From NCBI GenBank assembly GCA_030674185.1, contig CM060311.1, positions 100,168,013 to 100,232,012 of the forward strand: 64,000 nucleotides of DNA, written 5' to 3'. Below are positions 39,098 to 50,095 of the stretch, in pieces. The stretch's first letter is position 1, and every line of letters begins with the position of its first letter. This DNA is from Monoplex corrugatus. Taxonomy: Eukaryota > Mollusca > Gastropoda > Littorinimorpha > Ranellidae. Made by a program: the position numbers and the translations under genes. The notes under the pieces are model-generated. The model saw nothing but the letters and a program-made list of their open reading frames with translations, was not told where the DNA came from and made no database searches.

Positions 39098-41172
39098 ATC
39101 ATCGTCATTATCATCATCAAGTGCCCTGTCACATGGCATTGGCGATCATGGCCCTCCATATGTATCTACCCCTTGTTGCCCCAAACACATCTTCCACCCT
39201 CTCTGTCCTCAGCCACACTGCAAGTCCGTCCAATATTTTCTCCCTTGGTCTACCTGGTGGTCTCCTTCCCTCCAGCTTTCCTGTTGTGACCAGGTGCTCC
39301 AATTCCCCTTTCCTCATACAACGGTCTATAAATGTTGCCTGTCTTTTCCTAATTTTCCTTATGAATGATCTACTTGCGTCTGCCGCCATCAAGACTGTTT
39401 CGTTTGTTTTCTTTGCTGTCCATTGAACTCTCAACATTCTTCTTAGAAACCACATTTCGGCTGCCCCAATCTTGTTCTGGCTTTGCTTGTTGACTGTCCA
39501 CGCCTTACAACTGTATAACATTATTGGTTCTATATAACATTCAAGAACTCTCTTCCTGATGTTAATTGATAGTCATTTGTTGGTAAGAATGCTTTTCATC
39601 TTCTTAAATGCTGTTTTGGCTTGGCCGATTCTGCCGGCTATTTCTGATGTGCATCTGCCGTCTGGTAAAATGACCGTTCCCAGATATTTAAACTTATCAA
39701 CTTGTCTCAAGCTTGTGTCGTTTGCTGTTATTTTGCATGACGGGATTTCATGTTGTTGTTTTTTTTTTTACTGATTATAATGACTTCAGTCTTCTTGCTG
39801 TTTAGCTCCAACCCTTTATTTTTGCTTTCTATTTCTATTACATTCACAAGGTTTTGTAGGTCCCTTTCATTTTCTGCAATAAGCACGGTGTCATCCACGT
39901 AACGAATGTTGTTTATCATTTTTCCTCCAATCTTTAATCCAGGGTATTCTTCTAGGTTCCCATGATGTTTTCGCTGTAAAGTAAAATAGATCTGGTGACA
40001 AAACACAGCCTTGCCTGACTCCGTTTTGATATTTTGGAATGGGCTAATATCGTTTTTTATTCTCATTGCAGCTGTTTGTTCCTAATACATATTTCTGATT
40101 ATTCGTAGATCTTTTCCATCAGTGTTGAGTCTTTCTTGTTGGTTGATCAATTCTTCATGTGTTACCGGATCGAAAGCCTTAGTATAATCAACACAGCATA
40201 AATATAAATCCTCAGTCAACTCGATTGACCTCTCTATGATAGTTCTTAGGATGTATATGGCATTAATAGTTCCTTTCCCTTCCACGAACCCACATTGTTC
40301 TTCTGCTATTTCTCTTTTGATTCTGTTCCTTGTCCTCATCATAATTATTCTTAATAGGAGTTTCGTTATATGACTCATCAAGCTGATTGTGCGATGGAGT
40401 TCACATTCTAAAGCCCCTGTTCTCTGTGGAACATGAATGAAAATTGATTTCAACATATCGTTAAGGATTTTTCCAGTGTCGTAAATTTCATTTAGGAGGA
40501 CTGTTATTTTTTCAATACCAAATCATCTCTGAAGTAATATTGTCTGGTCCTGGGGCTTTTCCTGGTTTCATCTTTTTCAAAGCTGCTCTAACTTCATCTT
40601 TCATAATGGGTTGTCGTTCAAAGTTCTTTCTTATGATGTGTTTGTTTCTGTCATCTTCAAAAAGGTCTTTAATGTACTCTCCCCAACTGTCTAATATTTG
40701 TCTTTTTCCATGATAAACGTACCATCTTTCCATTTTAAATTAAATTAGGCAACCAGCTGATGTGCATGTCTTTTTCCTGTGGACAGTTTCTTCAGTTCTT
40801 CTGTACATACCCTGAGGATCCGTTTTGTGTCGGTCTTCTATTTCTTTACACTTTGTTTTCAGCCAAGCTTCCTTAGCTTCATTGCACCTATTCCTGATTT
40901 CTTTGTTTATCTTCCTGTATCTTTCCTCCTTTCCATTTGCCTTCTCCGTTCTTCCATCAAGCCTAGAATTTCTTTTGTCATCCAGTTCTTTTTTGGTTTT
41001 CTATGTACTCGAGGGATTTCTTCACAAGCTTCATTTATCGAGTTTCTCAACGTTGTCCATTGTTCCTCACTATCACCAACATCTTCCAGAGCAAGTGAAA
41101 ATGTATTTGGTGTAATTGTTTTATTTGCAAAATGACCCATCCATAGTTTATAATGGAAAAATAAATTCCATA
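39098..41172 (-). mobile_element. RTE-clade LINE, long copy D
   Basis: The minus strand, read from 41172 to 39098 with several frameshifts, covers the pre-RT linker (LALEDVGDSEEQWTTLRNSI), MKPGKAPGPDNITSEMI, ECELHRTISLMSH, EEQCGFVEGKGTINAIY, the catalytic NIRYVDDTVLIAE, then LLYSCKAWTVNKQ and the conserved GRPREKIL C-terminus with a GATGATGA tail. The APE endonuclease is absent (5-prime truncated). The catalytic box is YVDD rather than YADD. Confidence 0.9.
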
Positions 41173-41602
41173 ACATCATTGGTTTTACCAGTGTTGGAAG
41201 AACAGTAAGGTTTGAAAGTAAACAGATTTTATAACATCATTGGTTTTACCAGTGTTGGAAGAACAGTAAGGTTTGAAAGTAAACAGATTTTATAACATCA
41301 TTGGTTTTACCAGTGTTGGAAGAACAGTAAGGTTTGAAAGTAAACAGATTTTAAACATCATTGGTTTTACCAGTGTTGGAAGAACAGTAAGGTTTGAAAG
41401 TAAACAGATTTTTGGCATCATATTGCGTACCATGATGAAAAATATGAGCCAAAAACAGTCTAGAACAATTTGTATAACATCATTGTTAAGGGTTACATTC
41501 TTGAAGACGTTCTGTTGTCTAGTACCTAGAGTTTTTCTACTCATTGGTTTTACCAGTGTTGGAAGAACAGTAAGGTTTGAAAGTAAACAGATTTTAAAGA
41601 CA
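41173..41602. repeat. 61-bp tandem repeat, four units plus one distal copy
   Basis: Units with ATTGGTTTTACCAGTGTTGG, AAGAACAGTAAGGTTTGAAA and GTAAACAGATTTTATAACATC. Four lie at 41173-41412 and a fifth at 41541-41600 after a 130-bp spacer. The array begins exactly at the 5-prime end of RTE copy D. Confidence 0.9.
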
Positions 41603-41814
41603 TCATTGGAACAGGAGTCCAATCAGTGGCACATCTTTCTCAAGCTGCGCTGTTTCTATCTCTTGCTCTTTCGTGTCATGATGAAGATTGAGTTTTTCCA
41701 AAAATACAAATATAGGCAGGAAGATGGAAAAGGGTGGAGGTGAATGTGTGCATGTGTGATAGGGGTGGAGGAGTTGGTTTGGTTCGTTGGTTTTGTGTAC
41801 ACCTGGGTGTGGTG
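41603..41814. other. Unique spacer
   Basis: No gene recognised. Confidence 0.4.
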
Positions 41815-43875
41815 TGAGAAAAGTTGGTGCTTGGTGTGATACACTCGATGTGGTGCTTGGTGTGATACACTCCATGTGGTGCTTGGTGTGATACACTCGA
41901 TGTGGTGCTTGGTGTGATACACTCGATGTGGTGCTTGGTGTGATACACTCATGTGGTGCTTGGTGTGATACACTCGATGTGGTGCTTGGTGTGATACACT
42001 CGATGTGGTGCTTGGTGTGATACACTCCATGTGGTGCTTGGTGTGATACACTCCATGTGGTGCTTGGTGTGATACACTCCATGTGGTGCTTGGTGTGATA
42101 CACTCCATGTGGTGCTTGGTGTGATACACTCCATGTGGTGCTTGGTGTGATACACTCGATGTGGTGCTTGGTGTGATACACTCCATGTGGTGCTTGGTGT
42201 GATACACTCGTGTGGTGCTTGGTGTGATACACTCATGTGGTGCTTGGTGTGATACATCATGTGGTGCTTGGTGTGATACGGTGCTTGGTGTGATACACTC
42301 GATGTGGTGCTTGGTGTGATAACAGGTGCTTGGTGTGATACACTCGATGTGGTGCTTGGTGTGATACACTCGATGTGGTGCTTGGTGTGATACACTCGGT
42401 GTGGTGCTTGGTGTGATACACTCGGTGTGGTGCTTGGTGTGATACACTCGATGTGGTGCTTGTGTGATACACTCCATGTGGTGCTTGGTGTGATACACTC
42501 CATGTGGTGCTTGGTGTGATACACTCCATGTGGTGCTTGGTGTGATACACTCCATGTGGTGCTTGGTGTGATACACTCGATGTGGTGCTTGGTGTGATAC
42601 ACTCGTGTGGTGCTTGGTGTGATACACTCGATGTGGTGCTTGGTGTGATACACTCGGTGTGGTGCTTGGTGTGATACACTCCATGTGGTGCTTGGTGTGA
42701 TACACTCGATGTGGTGCTTGATGTGATACACTCGATGTGGTGCTTGGTGTGATACACTCGATGTGGTGCTTGGTGTGATACACTCCATGTGGGCTTGGTG
42801 TGATACACTCGGTGTGGTGCTTGGTGTGATACACTCGAGTGTGGTGCTTGATGTGATACACTCGATGTGGTGCTTGGTGTGATACACTCCATGTGGTGCT
42901 TGGTGTGATACACTCGGTGTGGTGCTTGATGTGATACACTCGATGTGGTGCTTGGTGTGATACACTCGGTGTGGTGCTTGGTGTGATACACTCCATGTGG
43001 TGCTTGGTGTGATACACTCGATGTGGTGCTTGGTGTGATACACTCCATGTGGTGCTTGGTGTGATACACTCGGTGTGGTGCTTGGTGTGATACACTCCAT
43101 GTGGTGCTTGGTGTGATACACTCCATGTGGTGCTTGGTGTGATACACTCGGTGTGGTGCTTGGTGTGATACACTCCATGTGGTGCTTGGTGTGACACACT
43201 CCATGTGGTGCTTGGTGTGATACAGGTGCTTGGTGTGATACACTCGATGTGGTGCTTGGTGTGATACACTCCATGTGGTGCTTGGTGTGATACACTCGAT
43301 GTGGTGCTTGGTGTGATACACTCGATGTGGTGCTTGGTGTGATACACTCCATGTGGTGCTTGATGTGATACACTCGGTGTGGTGCTTGGTGTGATACACT
43401 CGGTGTGGTGCTTGGTGTGATACACTCGGTGTGGTGCTTGGTGTGATACACTCGGTGTGGTGCTTGGTGTGATACACTCGGTGTGGTGCTTGGTGTGATA
43501 CACTCCATGTGGTGCTTGGTGTGATACACTCGGTGTGGTGCTTGGTGTGATACACTCGGTGTGGTGCTTGGTGTGATACACTCGGTGTGGTGCTTGGTGT
43601 GATACACTCCATGTGGTGCTTGGTGTGATACACTCGGTGTGGTGCTTGGTGTGATACACTCCATGTGGTGCTTGGTGTGATACACTCGGTGTGGTGCTTG
43701 GTGTGATACACTCCATGTGGTGCTTGATGTGATACACTCGATGTGGTGCTTGGTGTGATACACTCGGTGTGGTGCTTGGTGTGATACACTCCATGTGGTG
43801 CTTGGTGTGATACACTCGGTGTGGTGCTTGGTGTGATACACTCGATGTGGTGTTTGGTGTGATACACTCGATGTG
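41815..43875. repeat. Satellite, 26-bp unit
   Basis: About 79 copies of GTGCTTGGTGTGATACACTC followed by GATGTG, GGTGTG or CATGTG. The three end-variants are interspersed without obvious blocks. The 26-bp period rotates frame every unit and yields 78-bp periodic long frames that are not genes. Confidence 0.95.
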
Positions 43876-44235
43876 CTGTGTACAACTGGTTGCTTTCGAT
43901 GTGGTGTGTACAACTGGTTGCTTTCGGTGTGGTGTGTACAACTGGTTGCTTTCGGTGTGGTGTGTACAACTGGTTGCTTTCGGTGTGGTGTGTACAACTG
44001 GTTGCTTTCGGTGTGGTGTGTGCTACTAGTTACTTTCGGTGTGGTGTGTACAACTGGTTGCTTTCGGTGTGGTGTGTACAACTGGTTGCTTTCGGTGTGG
44101 TGTGTACAACTGGTTGCTTTCGGTGTGGTGTGTGCTACTAGTTACTTTCGGTGTGGTGTGTACAACTGGTTGCTTTCGGTGTGGTGTGTGTTACTGGTTA
44201 CTTTCGATGTGGTGTGTACAACTGGTTGCTTTATG
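43876..44235. repeat. Satellite, 28-bp unit related to the preceding array
   Basis: Thirteen copies of TGTACAACTGGTTGCTTTCG followed by GTGTGGTG, with a variant GCTACTAGTTACTTTCG every few units. Confidence 0.95.
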
Positions 44236-44560
44236 TTATTAAATGTGAATGCAAAAGCCATCATTTCATCATTGAGTCAACGTACAGTCTTGTGTATGCG
44301 GTCATGTTTACGCGCCATTGTGTGTGTTGTAATTACGATGAAGTTATACAAATGGAGTGTTTCACATGAGTGCAGTAATTTGCTCACGGAAGTTTACAGC
44401 TGTAAACCAAAACAAAAAAAAAGTTTCTTCAGTTTGATGAAGTATAGGCCTACGTTGTTTCCCTTTTGGGTTTAGATCTGATTATCATTAGTTTGAACAA
44501 AAAAATCTAATCTGTCAATGTGATCAACAGGACAAGGGAAATAAATCTGATTAAAAACCT
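44236..44560. other. Unique intron segment
   Basis: Mixed sequence with no recognised gene. Confidence 0.45.
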
Positions 44561-44820
44561 GTGCGTGGGAGATAGATTTTCTTCCCCTGTATTTCCAGAA
44601 AGCAGTTGTATGGACGGCACAAACGTATTCTTTCTGGGCAAGACACCATACTTGTCATGGGAAGGTCTGGGGTTCCATCCCGACTGGTGGAGAAAGGGTG
44701 GAGAGTTTTTCCTGATGTGGCAGATGGCGTTGTGGGCAGATCTGTCAGTGCTTATACCTCCATTGTGTGTGTACACAGAACATCAACTATGCACGGTAAA
44801 GATCCTGTAAACCATTGCCA

Positions 44821-44872
<52 letters not shown>

Positions 44873-44945
44873 GCTGATGGAAACGTGAAAACACCCGGCA
44901 CGCACGCCCACCAATGACAGAATAGGCAGACTGTGCAGCAACATA
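44561..44945 (+). mobile_element. Probable SINE with internal GTGTCTG expansion
   Basis: B-box-like GGGGTTCCATCCCGAC lies in the left half. The right half reads GCACGGTAAAGATCCTGTAA, then a seven-copy GGTGTCT heptamer, then TGGAAACGTGAAAACACCCG and GCACGCACGCCCACCAATGA. I recall this right-hand block from caenogastropod repeats, unverified. No second copy is in the window. Confidence 0.5.
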
Positions 44946-45007
44946 TCGCCTGCGTAGTCTGGGATAAACGACATGTGCACACGTATCCGAGAACAAAACG
45001 ATTATTC

Positions 45008-45070
45008 AACACAACACAACACAACACAACACAACACAACACAACACAACACAACACAACACAACACAAC
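45008..45070. repeat. (ACAAC)n, left flank of RTE copy E
   Basis: Pure ACAAC pentamer, about 63 bp, ending at the RTE (ATC)n tail. Confidence 0.95.
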
Positions 45071-47096
45071 ATCATCATCATCAGGTGTATTGCCGCATGG
45101 CGTTGGCGATTATGGACTTCTATCTGTCTCTATCTCTTGTTGCCTCAAGCATCTCTTCCACTCTCCTTGCCTCCAGCCACTCTGCAAGTCCATCTAGTAT
45201 CTTCTCCCTGGGTCTACCCGGTGCTCCCTTTCCCTCCAGCTTTCCTGTTGTGACCAGGTGCTCCAAATCTCCTTTCCTCATAAAATGGCTTTTAAATGTT
45301 GCCTATTTTTTCCTAATCTTCCTTATGACTGATCTACTTGTGTCTGCCTCCATCAAGACTGTCTCGTTTGTTTTCTTTGCTGTCCATGGAACTCTCAACA
45401 TTCTTCTTGAACCACATCTCAGCTGCCTCAATCTTATTCTGGCTTTGCTTGTTGACTGTCCACGCCTTACAACCGTACAACAGTATTGGTTCTATATAAC
45501 ATTCAAGAACTCGCTTCCTGATGTTAATTGATAGGCATTTGTTGGTAAGAATGCTTTTCATCTTCTGAAATGCTGTTTTGGCTTGGCCGATTCTGCCGGC
45601 TATTTCTGATGTGCATCTGCCGTCTGGTAAAATGACTGTTCCCAGATATTGAAACTTATCAACCTGTCTCAAGGTTGTGTCGTTTGTTGTTATTTTGCAT
45701 GAGGGAATTTCATGTTGTTAACTGATCACCATGACTTCAGTCTTCCTGCTGTTTAGTTCCAACCCCTTACCTTTGCTTTCTACATCCAGTATATTCACAA
45801 GGTTTTGTAGGTCCCTTTCACTTTCTGCAATTAGCACGGTGTCATCTGCGTATCGAATGTTGTTTATCATTTTTCCTCCAACCTTTAATTCAGGGTCTTC
45901 CTCTAGGTTTCTCATGATGTTTTGGCTGTAAAGTAAAAGCAGATCTGGTGACAAAACACAACCCTGTCTGACTCCTCTTTTGATGTTTTGGAAAGAGCTT
46001 ATAACGTTTTTCATTCTCTTTGCAGCTGTTTGTTCCCAATATATATTTCTGATTATTCGTAGATCTTTTCCATCAATATTGAGTCTTTATGCTTGATCAA
46101 TTCTTCACGTCTTACCCGATCGAAAGCCTTGGTATGATCAACAAAGCATAAATACAAATCCTTATTCATCTCAATTGACCTCTCTATGATAGTTCTTTTG
46201 ATGTATATGGCATTAACAGTTCCTTTCCCTTCCACAAATCCACACTGTTCATCTACTATTTCTCTTTTGATTCTATTCCTTGTCCTCATCATGATTATTC
46301 TTAACAGGATTTTTGTTACATGACTCATCAAACTGATTATGCGATGGAGTTCACATTCTATAGCCCCTGTCTTCTTTGGAAGAGTAATGAAAATTGATTT
46401 TTGACATATCTTTGGGGATTTTTCCAGTGTCATAAATTTCATTTAGGAGGACTGTTATTTTTTCTATACCAAATTCCTCCAGGGCTTCAATCATCTCTGT
46501 AGTAATGTTGTCTGGTCCTGGGGCTTTTTCTGGTTTCATCTTTTTCAGTGCTGCTCTAACTTCGTCTTTCATTATGAGTGATCCTTCAAAGTTCTTTCTT
46601 ATGATGTGTTTGTTTCTGTCATCTTCAAAAAGGTCTTTAATGTACTCTCCCCAACTGTCTAATATTTTGTCTTTTTCCATGACATGCATACCGGTAATCT
46701 TTTGATTTTAAGCACCCAGTTGATGAGCATGTATTTTTCCTGTGGACAATTTCTTCAATTCGTCTGTGCATACCCTGAGGATCCATTTTGTGTCGGTCTT
46801 CTATTTCTTTGTATTTTGTTTTCAGCCAAGCTTCCTTAGCTTCATTGCACCTATTCCTGATTTCTTTGTTTATCTTCCTGTATATCTCATCATTTCTCTT
46901 TGCCTTCCTCCGTTCCTCTATCAAGCCTAAAATTTCTTTTGTCATCCAGTTCTTTTTTGTTTTCTATCTACTACAGGGATTTCTTCACAAGCTTCATTTA
47001 TCGAATTTCTCAACTTTGTCCATTGTTCTTCACTGTCACCAACGTCTTCCAGAGCACTGAATTTGTTTTGAAACTGTGCATTAAATTTTTGACGTA
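45071..47096 (-). mobile_element. RTE-clade LINE, long copy E
   Basis: The minus strand covers the pre-RT linker through the C-terminus with a few frameshifts: NSINEACEEIPVVDRKQ, MTKEILGLIEERRKAKR, KKMKPEKAPGPDNITTEMIE, RGVRQGCVLSPDL, NIRYADDTVLIAESE (catalytic YADD), FQYLGTVILPDGRC and LLYGCKAWTVNKQ, ending in a GATGATGATG tail. The endonuclease domain is missing. This is the best preserved RTE copy here, and both ends touch ACAAC repeats of nearly equal length. Confidence 0.9.
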
Positions 47097-47162
47097 TCAC
47101 AACACAACACAACACAACACAACACAACACAACACAACACAACACAACACAACACAACACAA
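47097..47162. repeat. (ACAAC)n, right flank of RTE copy E
   Basis: Pure ACAAC pentamer, about 65 bp, matching the left flank at 45008-45070. Confidence 0.95.
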
Positions 47163-47231
47163 ACATTATAAGAAACATGTAAAATAAAAATAAAAACGAT
47201 AAAAAAAAATCAAAACACAGAGGTGTCTCAC

Positions 47232-47472
47232 CACAGAACTGTTCAGGGTAGGGGGTAGGCGTGTTCTCGGCAAAACACTCAAACTCCATCCTGGAGTCCC
47301 TGGCCAGGTTTCCATTGAAGTCGAAGGGGCCGAATGTGACACTGAAGACCCCCTTCTTTTCCTTCAGTGTGATGCTTTTGCTGGTGAAGCTGGCCTCCAT
47401 GATGTCCTTCATGTCCAAGTCACCTTCCCGCTTGTTGAAGGGCACACGGTCCTTACCTCCATGGATGATGTA
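47232..47472 (-). CDS. Gene 2: internal exon, vWD-like extracellular segment
   Basis: A 241-bp minus-strand exon with acceptor GAACTGATCCCAG (exon starts 47472) and donor TGTG|GTGAGA (GT at 47231-47230). Phase 0 in, phase 1 out, compatible with the exon at 34622. It encodes 80 residues: YIIHGGKDRVPFNKREGDLD, MKDIMEASFTSKSITLKE, GVFSVTFGPFDFNGNLARDS, then MEFECFAENTPTPYPEQFC. Beta-strand-rich alternation with the FxVxFGPFDFNGN stretch is reminiscent of vWD-type domains, but the canonical GLCGN is not present, so the family is tentative. A cryptic donor (GGAG|GTAAGG) lies 16 bp into the exon. Codon composition is clearly coding. Confidence 0.75.
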
Positions 47473-47602
47473 CTGGGATCAGTTCACACAGGTCAGGGTT
47501 AGTCAAAGGGCCAAGGACAGGTAGAAAGCGAAGGCATTCAAGTGAAGTCAGTTTAAATCAGTTCGGTTCAGAACACTTTCTTCTCTCTATAACTAGTAAT
47601 AA

Positions 47603-48345
47603 CAGTACGATACGATACGACACTATACGATACGACACTATACGATACGACACGATACGATACGACACGATACGATACACTATACGATACGACACTATAC
47701 GATACGACACTATACGATACGACACGATACGATACGACACTATACGATACGACACTATACGATACGACACTATCCGATACGACACTATATGATACGACAC
47801 TATACGATACGACACTATACGACACGACACTATACGATACGACACTATACGATACGACACTATACGATACGACACTGTACGATACGACACTGTACGATAA
47901 GACACTGTACGATACGACACTATACGATACGATACGACACTATACGATACGACACTATACGATACGACACTATACATACGATACGACACTATACGATACG
48001 ACACTATACGATACGACACTATACGATACGACACGATATAGCACAGCACAGCACAACAGCACAGCACAACAGCACAGCACAGCACAGCACAGCACAGCAC
48101 AATACAATAAATACAATACAATACAATAAATACACTACACTGCACCGCATTTCATTGCACTACACTACACTACACTACACTACACTACATGTACAATACA
48201 ATACAATACAATACAATACACTACACTACACTACACTACACTACACTACAATACAATACACTACACTACACTGCGCTGCACTACACTACACTACACTACA
48301 CTACACTACACTACACTACACTACAATACAATACAATACAATACA
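47603..48345. repeat. Mixed pentamer arrays: (CGATACGACACTATA)n, (AGCAC)n, (TACAC)n, (AATAC)n
   Basis: 47603-48035 is a 15-bp unit made of GATAC/GACAC/TATAC pentamers; 48035-48105 AGCAC; 48106-48345 TACAC and AATAC blocks. All share a 5-bp period, so they may be successive mutations of one pentamer array. Confidence 0.95.
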
Positions 48346-48734
48346 ATACACAAGCGCCAACATCACACACGCCTTCGCGCACACGTAAACACGCGTATAC
48401 ATTCACATGCGCCCTTCATACCCACGCAAGAGCACCCAGACACATGCGCACACACGCATGCGCACAAATACACACGCACAAACGCACTCAACATTACACT
48501 ATCCCAGCCGACTGCGTAGAGCCATATCAGGGCTAGTATGGGTACTTGAAAGTATAAAGGCGTAAGGATATTGACAGAATGACAACGTAGTGGTATTTGA
48601 AAGTACATGTATGAGCTTGTAAGGGCATTTGAAAGTAAAACCATATAATATAGATATTTCACAGTATGATCATGTATGAGTAACTGAAATATGAAAGTAA
48701 AAGCACGTACAGGTCTTTAAAGCTATGATCATGT
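48346..48734. other. CA/CG-rich tract and unique segment
   Basis: Imperfect CACG/CACA to about 48490, then non-coding sequence with GAAAGTA motifs that prefigure satellite D. Confidence 0.5.
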
Positions 48735-49204
48735 ATGTGTATTTTAATCTATGATCACGTATGGGTAATTGAAAAGTACGATAAAGTGTGGGTAATTGAA
48801 AAGTACGATCACGTATGGGTAATTGAAAAGTACGATCACGTATGGGTAATTGAAAAGTACGATAAAGTGTGGGTAATTGAAAAGTACGATCACGCATGGA
48901 TAATTGAAAAGTACGATAAAGTGTGGGTAATTGAAAAGTACGATAAAGTGTGGGTAATTGAAAAGTACGATCACGTATGGGTAATTGAAAAGTACGATAA
49001 AGTGTGGGTAATTGAAAAGTACGATCACGTATGGGTAATTGAAAAGTACGATAAAGTGTGGGTAATTGAAAAGTACGATCACGTATGGGTAATTGAAAAG
49101 TACGATAAAGTGTGGGTAATTGAAAAGTACGATCACGTATGGATAATTGAAAACGATGATCACGTATGGATAATTGAAAACGATGATCACGTATGGATAA
49201 TTGA

Positions 49205-49344
49205 AAACGATGATACAATACAATACAATACAATACAATACAATACAATACAATACAATACAATACAATACAATACTTTATTTGTATAGCGCAAAATCTT
49301 GATAAAATCAAATCTAAGCGCTAAAACAGACACACACACACACG

Positions 49345-49401
<57 letters not shown>

Positions 49402-49794
49402 GCACACGCACACGCACGCACTCATGCACACACACATACACACGCGCGCGCGCGCACACACACTCACACACGCACACGGCTATAAATGGGGAGAAAGAAT
49501 AAAAGCAATGGAAAATTATAGAGAGCATATTATATACAATTATATATTACAATGTGATTCCACTCCGAGTGGAGACAGGCTGCAGAGGGGATTGAGTGAG
49601 GTCAGGATTTTATGCAGAGGAGAAAAGGTGAGAGCGGACTTGAAGGAGACAAAAGTAGGTTGCTGACGGACTGAGAGAGGAAGTTTGTTCCAGGAAAGTG
49701 GACCAGAAACAGAGAAGGCTCGTGGACCATAGGTATTGAGCTTAGTGCGTGGAAAGCGAAAAGTCAGAGGATCGGAGGCAGAGGAGGAAAAGTA
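49205..49794 (-). mobile_element. CR1/L2-type LINE, 5-prime truncated, in satellite D
   Basis: The minus strand encodes RAFSVSGPLSWNKLPLSVRQ and then PTFVSFKSALTF, the LINE C-terminus, followed by a (GT)n UTR. The 3-prime end has AGCGCTTAGATTTG, GCGCTATACAAATAAAG and a (TTGTA)n tail. The tail lies at the low-coordinate end and satellite D resumes on both sides. Confidence 0.8.
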
Positions 49795-50095
49795 CAATCA
49801 CGTGTGGGTAATTGAAAAGTACAATCACGTGTGGGTAATTGAAAAGTAACATCACGTGTGGATAATTGAAAAGTAGAGTCACGTATGGGTAATTGAAAAC
49901 GATGATCACGTATGGGTAATTGAAAAGTACAATCACATGTGAGTAATTGAAAAGTATGATCACGTGTGGGTAATTGAAAAGTATCACTTATAGGTAATTG
50001 AAAGTACAATCACGTGTGGGTAATTGAAAACTATGATCACGTAGGGGTAATTGAAAACTATGATCACGTAGGGGTAATTGAAATGTACGATTACA

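Noticed and set aside
41656..44081. Minus-strand 570-760 codon frames with SHQAPHRVYHTKHH-type repeats
   Set aside because: A 26-bp satellite cycles through three frames; all frames look alike and no start or splice context exists.
49795..50095. Clustered CACGTG E-boxes in satellite D as an enhancer
   Set aside because: The motif arises from one common unit variant and is not conserved across the rest of the array.
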